This document shows positions 20,076-32,392 of a stretch of 64,000 nucleotides of DNA, piece by piece. The translations under genes were made by a program, and so were the position numbers. Positions within the stretch are counted from its first letter, which is position 1; each line of letters starts with the position of its first letter. The DNA comes from Voacanga thouarsii (taxonomy: Eukaryota > Streptophyta > Magnoliopsida > Gentianales > Apocynaceae). The stretch spans positions 6,705,501 through 6,769,500 of the forward strand of contig JANUWF010001176.1 of NCBI GenBank assembly GCA_026120185.1, in the 5' to 3' direction. The notes beneath the pieces are model-generated. The model saw only the letters and a list, made by a program, of their open reading frames with translations. It was not told where the DNA came from and made no database searches.

Positions 20076-23050
20076 TACCTAACTATTATCTAAATGACAA
20101 TACCAAATATTTATAAAACTTTTCAATTTCAAACCAAAAATAATAAATTATATTCAACGGACCAAATTTGGAAAAATTGGATAATCATTCGTCTAAATTT
20201 TTCAATCATATGAATTCCTAAGTAAAACTTTCAAATGAAAGTGTCATCCTGATTTTACAGGATTAAATTTTTAACTACAGAAAAATAACAATACATTTGT
20301 AATTTCTATTGTAGAATTTAACATTTTCATTTTTCAAATCATATTATTTTCAATTTTTGTGAGCTTTCCAATTTTGTTATAGGTCTAGTAGCTTTTATAA
20401 AGAAATTTTATCTAATTTTGCTCTAACTGGTATTCAATTTACGAATTTTTAGTGTAAATTTATCACTTCAAAAAATATTATTAGTTATTTATACGAGATT
20501 AATGATATACTTAGTGTAAAATTAGGACAAGGACTAAACGTATATAAAGAATAAAAAATATGATTTACCCCTAAAGCAGAGACAAAGATTGGGGCTCTCA
20601 TTCGCAAAATTTTTAAAAATTTTATTTTGCTTTAGTAAAATTATTATTTTTTTAATATTATCTTTTACCCCTCTAAAATGTTTCAAAAATTATAGCATTA
20701 TCTTTTAACATATATATTTTTTGATATAATTTGCTTCCTATTCTAAGTTCCTATTTCTATCACTACTATAAAGATAAAATACAGATAAGTACACATAAAA
20801 GTTAACTCTTTTTTTTTTTTTTTTGTGAAGACATAAGTATAATCTAATTTTTAGATTAATTTAGGCATAATATCTACAAATGCATACACACATTATCAAG
20901 GAAACAAGGCATGTGAATGAAATATAAGCATTTTTGCATTTAAAAAAAAAAATGCATAAACCATTGGTTAGACCTGAACTTAATAAGGTTTTATAGTTCA
21001 TATATTAGTAAATCATTTTATTTTTTAAATGTCTACAAGATAATCCAAAGATTCCAAACCTCGATTGCAAGAGTATTATTAAAACAACATATATTAATAA
21101 AAAATGAAATTTTTTGTCTTTACCAATAGGAAAAATGTGAAAGACATTTTGTCTTAAGATTAAATTAAAAAAAAACCGTAGTCTTACACGATTGTTAATT
21201 GAATATCTGAACTTTCAATTTTGACAATTAAATACTTCAATTGAATTTCTATTAAATGATTAAGAAATGTTTATAAAATTTGTTTATACAATCGTGTGTG
21301 ATATTTATTTAATTATGAAAAATATTCAATCAAACTAGTGAGACCTAAAATATTTTTGTTAAAATTATTAAATATTTCCTTATTAAAATTTAATTGTCAA
21401 AATTGAATGTTCAAATACTTAATCATTAAATGTATAAGAGTATTGAAAGTTTTTTAAATTTAATCCTTAAAATATATATATATTTTTTCTCTCTCCCTCT
21501 TTTCTAAAGTTTCATCCAAAAGAAATTGATATGCCAACAAAGCCTCAAAGATTTAAAAAACAAAATGACTAGATGCATGTGTGCTGAATATGCTGATTTC
21601 TTTTCTCCTTTATCCGATAATAATTAAAGATTTCTTTCCAAAAAAAAAAAAGGTAAAACTGCAGGCCTCCTATCCTCTGCGTGGGAGTGCAGTGCATGAA
21701 TCTGTCATTCTGATTTGTTGTTGGTGGACTCCTCACGTGTCAAATCCATCGTATCTGGACTCTAAAAAGAAAAGTTTGACGGCAATTCGGTCAGACAACA
21801 CAAGAACTATATTAAAAAAATTATGTAAAAAATAATATTTTATCTAAACTACCCTTGTGTCAAACAACATCACTTTATCAAAACTAATCACTATATCTAA
21901 TCATCACAAGGCGCGAGATCAAGTATCCATAATATCTAATCATTATACGTAAATAAATTTTTAAAAAATACATTAAAAAATTACAAACACAATTAATTAC
22001 ATAAAATATTAATAAAATTATAAAATTGAATTTTGAATCAAATAATTTTGTTACAACTTATTACATTAATCCTGCAATAACATATGTGCTATCATTTGCA
22101 CCATAGCAAAAGTCTAATATTTGGTCAACTACAGAGAAATAATGTGTATTAAAGTATTGATGCAAAAGCATACTTAAGCACATGATCCACTATGCCTCCC
22201 TCCCACTAAACACAATATGTGTATGTGTGTGCATAACTGAATTTTAACCATTTGTAATTGCTTGATTCTCTGTTGTTGTCATCTGTTTCTAAAGCTTTGA
22301 CTAGGTATGTGACAAAATGTGTAAATCTCTTTCAGTTACTATAGTCTCCAAGGGCACCGGCAACAACTTTGAAGCATTTATACCTAAACATATGACATGT
22401 TCTTCTTTGACTAAGAATTACAACGAAGCCAGGACCTTAGAGATATAAACCAAATAAAGTATACTTTAATTTGCATTTGTCATGGTAAGAAATATGACAT
22501 AGACGTAAAGAAGAAACTGAATATAAACAAAATAAGGTAAACTTTTTATCAAAAAATGCGCAATGCAAGATAGACGGAAATAAAACAACAAGAAATGAAA
22601 ATTTTAACACTCAAGCTGTCTTGTGTTTGCTTTATAATACGCCTTGAGGTCAACTTAGACAGAAAGCTAACCATTTCTTGCTAAACAAAATATTGGAAGC
22701 TATGAAACCAAAAAAAAAAAAAAAAGTGGAAAATGAATACAAATGGCATATTGTTAATCTCATCCAAAATCATGCTACAGTGGTCAATAAACCAACTTAA
22801 CTTTTACTAATGCTCCAAGAGTAACCTAAGATTAATGCCTTGAGAAATCAATGGAAAATAATCATTATCATTTCCAATTATCAAAATCCAGCAAACAAAT
22901 TTATTTTTTCCACTATCATTTGCCTTTTACAACTTCAAAATGCTCACCTTGCACATGATAGACAGCTAATTGATAGGGTAGTGGGGGCACACGATAACTT
23001 AGTACCAGCAAGCTGTCTCACGCGAGGCTGAGTATTCGTGATATTCTCAC
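20076..23050. other. AT-rich DNA without recognisable gene
   Basis: Mostly non-coding AT-rich DNA with homopolymer runs. A less AT-rich spot at 21660-21800 contains a CACGTG G-box word (about 21736) but no clear gene beside it. Short coding-looking pieces occur on the minus strand near 22620-22660 and 22290-22390, but none matches a family I recognise. Confidence 0.5.
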
Positions 23051-23127
23051 CAATCCCCTTCTTCCAGTACTTTTCTAACAATCTCGTTGGCATCGACAAG
23101 GCGTCTATCTTCATAGAAAAGGGTAAT
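23051..23127 (-). pseudogene. Possible exon fragment of an unidentified gene
   Basis: On the minus strand a 77-bp block is preceded by CTTTGAGCAG (acceptor-like) and followed by GTGAGA (donor-like). It encodes YEDRRLVDANEIVRKVLEEG in the frame set by the flanks. I do not recognise the protein. It sits 43 bp from the compound family-A insertion. With that insertion removed it lies close to the HD-Zip and P450 fragments at 48295-48718. Confidence 0.25.
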
Positions 23128-23169
23128 CTGCTCAAAGGTAGTTTTAAATGAACAAAGATGTTGACATAA

Positions 23170-24895
23170 TGTTAATGTTGTGTTTTAGAGATAATCATTT
23201 ATACATTATATATGACATATTTTATTTTAATAAAAGACATTATTTATCTTATAATTTCTTTTGTTTACTTTTATGTAATATAACTATTCAATAAAATCCC
23301 TAACACAACACTGTGTTAAGGAAATTATGATAGAGATCTTGATATGAGATTCTTACTACACTGTATAGTGTTCGTATTTAAATAGTCCCTAATCATAGTA
23401 TTAATGAGATAGAACATCATTAATGCGTGAAGACTAACATGTGTTAGACTTGCTGATTTGATCAGGTGGTGGTTCTCATATCCGTGAGTATTGAGAAACT
23501 TAAAGTTAACACATGGATGTTTGCTAATTGAACAAGTTCATTGGATGACCTAGTTATGAGATAATCGCATGGATAATTATTTAGTGCCATTGATATAATC
23601 TCAATATAGCAAACGTACAAGTATCCTTAGACTTGAGATCTCCAAGGTACTTTGTTTGCGAAGCATTGTACTTTGATTTTAATCTCTGGAGCTCAATCGA
23701 GGGTCGCCTATATGATTGATATTGGGTACATTGTGAGGTAAACAAAAGTAGTTGAAATGGTCAATAAAGGATTCACCACTCCTAATAGTAGGGGCGAATA
23801 TTTCACAGCCACTTATAGGAATTACTACTCAAGAAATCATTGGTCAAGGCGATTGTGTATTGGAAATAGTTTCAATTAATACACATCTAAAGTAGTGGGT
23901 TCCTGGTACAAGTACTATTGTATTTGGGCCAGAATTAATTCTGGAGGGAGTTGGTTCTAATTTCGTACTCCAAATCGAATGAGATATTGTATGGTGAAAT
24001 GAGTTAATTGCACTGTAGTTTGTTATTGAAGGGTTTATGTCAAGCCACGTGACTTCCTAAACTCTTGGGTGGTCATGATGTGTTGCTAAATACTACTCAT
24101 GATCTGGGAATATGAGTTTATTAATTGATGAATTAATAAACTAATCCTGATTAGAATTAATAAGATTAATTCTAATTAATTATGGATTATTAATTTCAAC
24201 GACGTTTGGATTAATTCATGTTCGATATCAATTGACTGGAAAACCTAATAGGTCACACACAATAGAGGATTATATACTCAAGATGTTATTTGATAACATA
24301 GTGGGGTTAATTGCGAGAAAAAGAAGTTATTGCGGTCAAATTATAATTAGTTATAATTATAGTTCAAATTGTAATTGTGAGAATTTGATATTTCCAATTA
24401 CAATTAGGAAATTCTAATAGGATTAGAATTCTCAATTTTAGTAAGGTTTTTCGGTTTATATGTATGACATACTCGAAACTCTAGTTGAGGTTAGATTCAC
24501 GGAAACCCTAGGCAACAAATGACTTATTCTCTTCTCTCTCTATCTCGTTGCTTTTTTGAAAAACAAGTAACCCTAGCCGCCACTTAGATTTTCTGCTAGC
24601 ACAGAAAACTTCGTGCTTGAGTGTATCCTCTATGTGGATTAGTGTTAGAGATAATCACACACTGTGATTATAGTGGTTGGACGTTCAACTCTCGTGGAGT
24701 TTGATCAAGAGGATTGTTGGATCGTGCCTCGACTTAAAGAAGAAAATTTTGTTTTTCAGACGATCAAAGAAAGGTAAAAGGCTGTTACCTTTGTTATCTT
24801 TATGTCTTATTTTCCACACATATGCAGATCCTGGGATGGTATCTCGTTTTATTTTTCGTTGCGCCATATACGATATGCGTAAGAGATACCCAATA
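23170..24895 (+). repeat. Outer family-A 5' LTR
   Basis: Starts TGTTAATGTTG and ends ACCCAATA, 1726 bp, preceded by CATAA. A polyadenylation-like AATAAAA lies 50 bp inside. Its subtype matches the LTR at 46492-48213. Confidence 0.92.
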
Positions 24896-24896
24896 A

Positions 24897-24909
24897 TGGT
24901 ATCAGAGAC
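24897..24909 (+). other. Primer-binding site of outer element
   Basis: TGGTATCAGAGAC, one spacer base after the LTR, matches the initiator tRNA-Met complement except one base. Confidence 0.88.
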
Positions 24910-26799
24910 ATGCTATATATGGTTTACAGACATTGGTTTTTGCAAGAAAAACTGTTTTCATGTATTAGTGTTTGTCTTTGTTCGTTGTGAAAATCGTTTT
25001 CACTCGAGTCGAAATCATTCTGAGCATTATGGGTTGGGTCCGTAGCACAATATGATTGTGTAATAGTTATAGTATATTTCAAAAGATGCTTTCTTTATGT
25101 GCTGAAAGTTTTTTGCAGAAAAATGTTTTCTTGAACATGGTTGTTGCCTTCTGTTTCATCCTAATTTTCTATTTTGGTTTTCTTTAAACTAACAAATTGG
25201 TTGTTGTTTTGAGCTTCAAAACAGAAAATACTGCTGAGAATTGTTCTCACTAAAAATCTGCAAAATAAGAAGCCACCAGAAACTATTTCTGAAAAAAATT
25301 TCTGAAAATTGCCGCCTTTTCCCGACTACAACTGACGCTGGCTCCGGCCTTCCAACTGGCGCCGATTTCGTGAACGTCTAGAAATCGTTTTTGGAAGAAA
25401 ATTTTTCTTAAAATCCGAATGCAATCAGCACTGGCTCTGGCTTCCAAATCGGCATCGGTTCTGCTCTGTTTGCGACGTTCTAGCTATTAAAAAAAAAAAA
25501 ATCATGGAATAGAATTTTGAAAGGGAAAAATCTCATTTGATGAGAGGCGGTAAAATAAAAATTTTTCCAAAGGGGCACCGCCCCCCCCCCCCCCGCGGTG
25601 TTTTCGTTGCCACAGACGGGACCCAAAAGCATTTTCTCAAAATTAGTTTTAAGTCAAACAATTTTATTTTTCAAAATAGTGATTTTAAAATTTTTAAATT
25701 AATGTATTTTTCTAAAATATTGATTTTAGAATTTGTTTATTTTTCCAAAATAGTGATTTTGGAATAATAAAAAGTATATGTTTATTTTGTTTAAGCATAG
25801 TCAATGGCATTGTGGATGGTTATGGACTGAAACCAATTATATTTGTTCATACATTTTACAGTTTTATTTTTTTATGAAATAGGGCCTGCGTGTCCTACCT
25901 TTTCTAGAATTCTTGTGTAATTCTCTTCTCATCTAACTTCCTTCAAATGTAACTCGAGGTTTTCTCTCTTTAGAAAATTATGTAATTAGTTTACATATGT
26001 TAGATAAAAGTAGAATTATTCTATTTTGGAGATGGCAACCAAAACAAGGCGAGAAAGTAAGACCTTCTACTTAAATCATGCATGAACATATAGGGTTAAC
26101 TATATTAATTTCTTTTATGGCTCAAAGAAATTAATTTAGGAAAAAGTCCATAACCATACCACGTAATTGTTTTATTACCATGATTATCAATTGTGTGATT
26201 TATTAATTTTTATGCATGTCATCGAATGAAATCACTAAAAGGAACAAATCCCTCAATTAATATTAAATCTAATTCTTTCTGTTAATATAGTAAGAATGAG
26301 AGTTCTTTTTCGAGACCAGGTTGTTAGGTAAACCCAAGCCTACTTGACATTGGGCATGTTCAAGCTATGAAGTTAAATTCCTTTGGAATTAAATTCCTAA
26401 TTAATGGGTCGGGTTTAACTAAATTCTTTATTCCAGTTGGGCAAACTCAAATATAAAGAAATTTAGAGGAAAAGTTAGGGTAGCTCAAAAGGCTTTAAGA
26501 TTAAAAGCTGTTAATCACCCAATGATCCAATAGTTATATACGATGTAATTGGTATTGGATACCTACCAATGAACACAATGGTGGCTTGTTGGGCAAACCC
26601 AAGGTTATTCGTGAGGAATTTGGATACCGGTCCACTAGGAAGGCTTCCAACGGGCTTTCTCGAGTCAGTAGTGGGGGCTATTGGTTTGAGTAAAATAGTA
26701 GAGTAAAAATGGATTTAATTAGAGTCCTAATTATTTGCATATCATGTGCATATACAAGTAGCTAATGCTTTCTATCTTTGCATCTAGGTCACTTGCTTC
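24910..26799 (+). other. Outer family-A leader
   Basis: A 1.9-kb untranslated leader. At 25315-25490 two imperfect GC-rich units occur (CTGGCTCCGGCC, CTGGCGCCGAT and CACTGGCTCTGG words). At about 25565-25605 a GGGGCACCGCCCCC hairpin-like sequence is expanded into a long C run. Between 26310 and 26620 three stem-loops of the TTGGGCAAACCCAA type recur. Open frames here are not conserved in the other copies. Confidence 0.7.
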
Positions 26800-27595
26800 A
26801 TGTCTACAACTTAAACCTACGTAGCATCTTGGAAACCAACAAGTTAACCAAATCAAACTATCTCAACTGGTTTAGAAATTTGAGAATCGTTCTCAAATCA
26901 GAAAAGTTGCTCTACATGCTAGATGCTCCTATTTCGCCACCACCAGCTCAAGATGCTCATGCTGATGAGCATGCTGTCCATAAAAGGAATAAGGAGGATA
27001 GTGATACAGCATCATGTATTATGCTGGCATCCATGACTCCCGAGTTACAAAAATAGCACGCGCATATAGATGTTCAATTGATCATATTACATCTTCGAGA
27101 GCCGTTGGACACCCAAGCTAGAACTGAGAGATACAAGATCTCGAAGCAACTATTCCGTTGCAAAATGGCAGAGGGTTCTTCTATGGCCACTCAAGGGCTG
27201 AAGATGCTGGGCTTGATAAAGAAGCTTGAATCTCTCGGGTTTGCAATAGATCATGATTTAAGTGTTGACTTAATTCTACAGTCTTTGCCTAATAGTTTCT
27301 CACAATTTGTGATTAACTATCAGATGAACAAGATTGAGTTTACCATTCCTGAGTTGATCAATCTTCTCAAAACTGCGGATTCCTCCATGAAGAAGGATTC
27401 CAATGCGGTTTTAATGGTAGAATATTTTTCTAAGAAAAAGTTTAAAAGAAGAAGAAGGCTCCCATGAAGCCCAAATGTGGTATGAAGAAGAAGGACACAG
27501 CTACCAAGGGTTCATGCCATCATTGTGGTAAGATGGGCTACTGGAGGCGCAATGCAAAGCCTACTTGAAGACCATTAAGGACAAGAAGTAGAAGG
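26800..27595 (+). pseudogene. gag: Copia family-A gag (outer element)
   Basis: The start equals the ATG of the copy at 35940, but one A is missing after MST, so the frame is lost at once. The remaining gag is readable in frame from LNLRSILETNKL on, to CIMLASMTPELQK where TAG (27054-27056) interrupts. It resumes as HLREPLDTQARTERYKISKQ, VINYQMNKIEFTIPELINLL, and a CHHCGKMGYWRR zinc-knuckle with its last Cys replaced. Lys/Arg-rich linker residues precede the knuckle. At least three lesions are present. Confidence 0.88.
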
Positions 27596-28080
27596 AGAAG
27601 CTTACAAGCACTTCTACTTCTACTCCGGGTATGTTTATAATTGAGCTAAATACTGCCTTTAGAAATGAGATATGGGTATTAGATAACGGATGTGGATTTC
27701 ATTTGTGCAATAACTTGCAGGGACTAAAGAGCAGTAGAAGGCTAGAGAAAGGCGACGTGGACGTACGTACTGCAAATGGGGCAAAGGTTGCTGCACTTGC
27801 TGTGGAGACATACGAGTTGAACCTGCCTTCGGGATTAATTCTAGAACTGCAAAACTGTTATTATGTACCAGTTTTAATGAAAACATTATCTCAATTGCGT
27901 ATTTAGACTTAAATGGATTTCATTTTATATTTAAGAATAAATTATGTTCTTTTTCATTGAATGATATTCATTATGGTTCAGCAACTCTGGTTAATGGTTT
28001 ATATGTTCTAGACTTAGATAATCCAGTTCTCAATATAAACAATAAGAAGTCTAAAATGGATAACTCTAACACCTCTTACT
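27596..28080 (+). pseudogene. Copia family-A protease region (outer element)
   Basis: EIWVLDNGCGFHLCNNLQGL lies at the position of the WxxDSGAxxHxC protease motif. The expected DSGA reads DNGC, so the active-site triad residues are altered while the catalytic Asp remains. LELQNCYYVPVLMKTLSQLR ends the domain, then TAG stops the frame. This copy would not be an active protease. Confidence 0.75.
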
Positions 28081-29055
28081 TATAGCATTGTTGTTTGGGC
28101 CATGTAAACGAAAATCGTGTTTCTAAGTTACACAAGCTTGGTGACATAGGGTAATTTGATTCTGAATCATATGGCACATGCCAATCTTGTTTACTAGGCA
28201 AAATGACTAAGACTCCTTTTCCAAGAAAAGGAGAATGGGCCAAGGAGTTATTAGAACTCATACATTCTGATGTATGTAGCCCAATATCAATATAAGCAAG
28301 AGGAGGTTATAACTATTTCATAACCTTTATCGATGATTTCTCACGATACGGGTATTTGCATTTAATGAAATACAAATCTGAGGCATTTGAAAGGTTCAAA
28401 GACTTCAAAAATAAAATAGAGAAACAACTTGGCAAAAGTATTAAGACTTTAAGATCTGATCGAGGAGGAGAATACTTAAGTCAAGAGTTTCTGAGTTATC
28501 TTAGAGATAATGAGATAATATCTCAATGGACTCCACCACATACACCTCAACATAATGGTGTATTTGAGAGAAGGAATCGTACCATTCTAGACATAGTATG
28601 GACCATGATGGCTTCTGCAGACCTACCAAAATCGTTTTGGGGGCATGCACTAGAAACTTCTGTTTATATTCTAAACAGAGTTCCGACAAAAACGATTGAT
28701 TCTACCCTATTTGAGATGTTCTTTGGTAAGAAACCAAAGTTATCTCACTTGCTAGTATGGGGTTGTCTTGCCTTTGTTAAAAGGCCACAGTCAGATAAAC
28801 TTGATAGTAAGTCTGATAAGTGTTTGTTTGTAGGATATTCAAGAGATTCTTTCGGATATTATTTCTACCTACCATCTGAAAATAAATTATTTATTTCGAA
28901 GCATACCGTCAACTTAGAGAAGAAGCACATGCTCAAAGGGGACAGTGGGACAATGGGAGTAAGATTGAATTTAATAAAGTTCATGAAGATCAAACAAACG
29001 AGGATCAATCGTCTAACCTCACACCTATTAAGAGAATAGATAAACCTTCTAATAC
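28081..29055 (+). pseudogene. Copia family-A integrase (outer element)
   Basis: A pre-integrase HHCC segment (CCLGHVNENRVSKLH, CQSCLLGKMTKTPF) is followed by the core. Visible sites are LIHSDVCSP (first Asp), SDRGGEYLSQEF (second Asp) and TPQHNGVFERRNRTILD (catalytic Glu). A 227-codon frame from 28356 to 29039 is open through the second and third catalytic sites and the LVWGCLAFVKRPQSDKLDSK block. Stops upstream (one after KLGDIG, one after SPISI) and a shift at the 3' end break the polyprotein. It is the longest clean pol segment in the window. Confidence 0.9.
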
Positions 29056-29821
29056 ACAAGAATCTCGTAGATCTAGTAGGATCACCTGAGAGATATGGAT
29101 TTCTCATTAGTCACCACAATGATGTATTGTTCATAAATGAAGATGAGCTTACTACTTACAAGGATGTTCTAAATAGTTCAGAATCTGGCAAATGGCTTAA
29201 GGCTATGAAGTCAGAGATGAATTCCATGTACGAAAACTAAGTATGGACTTTGGTTGATCCACCCAAAGGAATTAAGCCTATTGGGTGCAAATGGGTTTTA
29301 AAGAAGAAAATGGACATGGATGGTAACTTAGTTACCTATAAAGCACATCTAGTGGCGAAGGGTAATCGTCAGCAATATGGTACTGACTATGATGAAACCT
29401 TTTTTGCCAGTAGCCATATTAAAATCCATTAGGATACTCCTAACCATTGCTGCTCATCATGATTATGAGATTTAGCAAATGGATGTGAAAACAACTTTCC
29501 TAAACCGAAATCTGACTAAGAAAGTGTATATGACACAACCTGAGGGTTTCACATCCAATGATAGCACAAAGGTGTGTAAGCTGTAAAGGTCCATTTATGG
29601 ACTTAAGTAAGCTTCTAGGAGTTGGAACATCCATTTTTGTGAAACAATCAAAGAGTTTAGTTTCATTCAAAACATGAATGAGCCTTGTGTATACAAAAAG
29701 GTTAGTGGGAGTGCAATCGTTTTCTTATTGCTTTATGTAGATGACATATTACTAATAGGAAACGATATACCTGTCTTGTAAATGGTTAAAGTTTGGTTGT
29801 CCAAACAATTTTCCATGAAAG
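29056..29821 (+). pseudogene. Copia family-A reverse transcriptase (outer element), split
   Basis: KPIGCKWVLKKKMDMDGNL, TYKAHLVAKGNRQQYGTDYD, MTQPEGFTS, the IYGLK block and FLLLYVDDILLIGNDIPV are recognisable, with several stop codons and a frameshift near 29410. The polymerase YVDD site is intact. At 29821 the coding sequence is cut within the LSKQFSMK segment by an inserted family-A LTR. The target duplication is GAAAG (29817-29821), found again at 31662 and at 46008. Confidence 0.88.
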
Positions 29822-30252
29822 TATTAGTGTTGTGACCTAGAGGCAATCACTTGTACATTGTATATGACACATTTTATTTTAATAAAAAGTATTATTTATC
29901 TTACAATTTATTTTGTTTACTTTTATGTAATATAACTGTTCGATAAAGTCCCTAGTACAATACTGTGTTAAGAAAATCATGATAGAGATCTTGATATGAG
30001 ATTCCTACTACACTGTATAGTGTCAGTACTTAAATAATCCCTAGTTATAGAATTAATGAGATAGGACATCATTAATGTGTGAAGACTAGCATGTGTTAGA
30101 CTTCCTGATTTGATCAGGCGGTGGTTCTTATATCCGTGAGTATTGAGATACTCAAAGTTAACACATGGATACTTGTTAATGGAACAAGGTCATTGGATAA
30201 CCTAGCTTTGAGATAATCACATGGATAACTATTTAGTGACAGTGATATAGTC

Positions 30253-30690
30253 TCAATATAGCAAACGTGCAAGTATCCTTAGACTTGAGATCTCTAAATT
30301 ACTTTGTTTGCTGAGCATTGTACTTTGATTCCAATCTCTGGAGCTCGATCGAAGGCCGCCTATGATATGGATATTAGGTACATTGTGAGGTAAACGAAAG
30401 TAGTTGAGAGAGTCAATAAAGGATTCACCACTCCTAATAGTAGGGGTGAATATCTCACCGCCACTTGTAGGAATTACTACTCGAGAAGTCCTTGGCCAAG
30501 GTGATTGTGTATTGGAAATAGCTTCAATTGATACACATCTAGAATAGTGGGTTCCAGGTACAAGTACTATTATATTTGGGTCAGAATTAATTCTGGAGGG
30601 AGTTAGCACTAATTTCGTACTCCAAACCGAATGAGATATTGTATGGCAAAAGGAGTTAATTGCCCTGAAGTTTATTATTGAAGGGCTCAT
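30253..30690 (-). other. Antisense ORF inside family-A LTR (copy 1)
   Basis: 145 codons, ATG to stop, antisense to the LTR. It contains SFCHTISHSVWSTKLV, YSRCVSIEAISNTQ and TIRSGESFI. It shares its start and end with frames at 44552-44989 and within 46923-47549, and part of it with 33057-33266. No known domain recognised. Whether it is ever expressed is unknown. Confidence 0.3.
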
Positions 30691-31178
30691 GTCAAGCCAC
30701 TTGACTTTTTGGACTCTTAGGTGGTCATGATGTATTGCTAGATACCGCTCATGATTTGGGAATGTGGGTTTTTTAATTGATGAATTAATAAACCAATCTT
30801 GATTAGAATTAATAGGATTAATTCTAATTAATTATGGATTATTAATCTCAAAGACGTTTGGATTAATTCATATTCGCTACCAATTGACTGGGAAACCTAA
30901 TAGGTCACACACAATAGAGGATTATCTACTCAAGATATTATTTGATAACTTAGAGGGGTTAATTGCGAGAAAGAGAAGTTGTTGTGGATAAATTATAATT
31001 TGTTATAATTTGTAGTCCAAGTTGTAATTGTGAGAATTTGATATTTCCAATTACAATTAAGAAATTCTCATTATTTTAGAATTTCAGATTTTCAGTGGAT
31101 TTTGGAACATATATTGGATATGCTTGAAACTTTAATCCAAGGGTGATTCACACGAAAATAGGAGCCACAAAACAAACG

Positions 31179-31204
31179 TCTCTCTCTCTCTCTCTCTCTC
31201 TCTC
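31179..31204 (+). repeat. (TC)n microsatellite in inner LTR
   Basis: About 13 TC units, at the same LTR position as the tracts at 6038 and 45475. Confidence 0.95.
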
Positions 31205-31661
31205 GTTTTGCTGAAAACGAAAACAGCCCTAGCCGCCATCTTTTTCTGCTTGCACAGAAAATTTTGGTGCTTGAGTATTTCTTTGTGTGGATTACTGTTA
31301 GAGATAATTATACACTTTGATTATAGTGGTTAGTCGTTTAACCCACGTGGAGTTTGCACAAGAGGATTGCTGGATCGCGCCTCAACTTGAAGAAGATATT
31401 TTATTCTTTGAACGATCAAATAAAGGTAAAAAGCTGTTATATTTATTATCTTTATGTTTTGTTTTCCACACATAGGCAGGTCCTGGGATGGTATCTTATT
31501 TATTTTTCGTTGCACCTATAGGATACGAGCCTAAGATACCCAACAGCTATTACCTTTGTTATCTTTATATCTTGTTTTCCACACATATGCTGGTCTTGGG
31601 ATAGTATCTTGTTTTATTCTTCCCCTGCGCCATATACGATATGCATGTGAGATACCCAACA

Positions 31662-32392
31662 GAAAGACCTTGGAAAAGCAACCTATATTCTCAGAATAAG
31701 GATCTATAAAGATATATCCAAAAGGTTGCTAGGTCTTTCGCAGTCTACATACATAGATAAAATGCTAAAGTAGCTTAGCATGGATCAATCCAAAAAGGGA
31801 TTCTTACCCATGTCACATGGTGTAAGCCTTTCAAAGTCAATGTCTCCCAAGACACAAGTTGAAAGGGATCACATGAGTAAAATTCCATATGCCTCAGCAA
31901 TTGAATCTATCATGTGCGCTATAATATGTACTAAGCCCGATGTATCTTGTGCTCTCAGTTTGACGAGCAGATACTAATCTGACCATGGTAAGAGTCATTG
32001 GGTGGCTGTAAAGAACATCCTTAAGTACTTACGAAGGACTAAGAATGTGTTCTTAGTATATGGAGAAGGTGATTTGAAAATAAACGGGTATATTGATGCA
32101 AGTTTTCAATTTGACAAAGATGATTTCAAACCATAATCCGACTACGTGTTTACGTTGTGCGGAGGGGCAATAAGTTAGAAAAGTTCCAAACAAGAGACTA
32201 TTGCACGTACTCCGACACTATCATCTGGTTCGGGAGATCATAGATAGGAATGATGTAAAGATAGAGAGAGTTCCCATAGATGAGAACATAGCTGACCCGC
32301 TTACAAAAGCACTATCCCAAAAGAAACATAATTGTCATGTTGAGTAATTCGGTATTAGATACATGAATAATTGGCTCTAGTGCAAGTGGGAG
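31662..32392 (+). pseudogene. Copia family-A RT end and RNase H (outer element, first copy)
   Basis: Continues the RT cut at 29821: GAAAGACCTTGG resumes in the segment equal to KELREATYI, followed by RLLGLSQSTYIDKMLK, ISLSKSMSPKTQVERD-like and AICTKPDVSCALSLTSRY. RNase H has lost its central part, since ACTATTGCACGTACTCCGAC replaces the STTEAECIAA stretch present at 43930. The same abnormal joint is in the copy at 46008, showing these two tails descend from one. It ends in the purine tract GCAAGTGGGAG. Confidence 0.85.

Larger units (their letters stand above)
29822..31661 (+). repeat. Inner family-A LTR with 116-bp terminal duplication
   Basis: Starts TATTAGTGTTGTG (first G of TG lost) right after GAAAG. 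A full LTR ends at 31545 with CCCAACA. A further 116 bp (31546-31661) repeats the last part of a family-A LTR, also ending CCCAACA, directly before the second GAAAG (31662-31666). The extra tail resembles the outer LTR subtype (ACACATATGC, GCCATATACGATATGC), not the LTR it is attached to. The same structure recurs at 44122-46007. A 145-codon antisense frame (30253-30690) lies inside. Confidence 0.88.
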
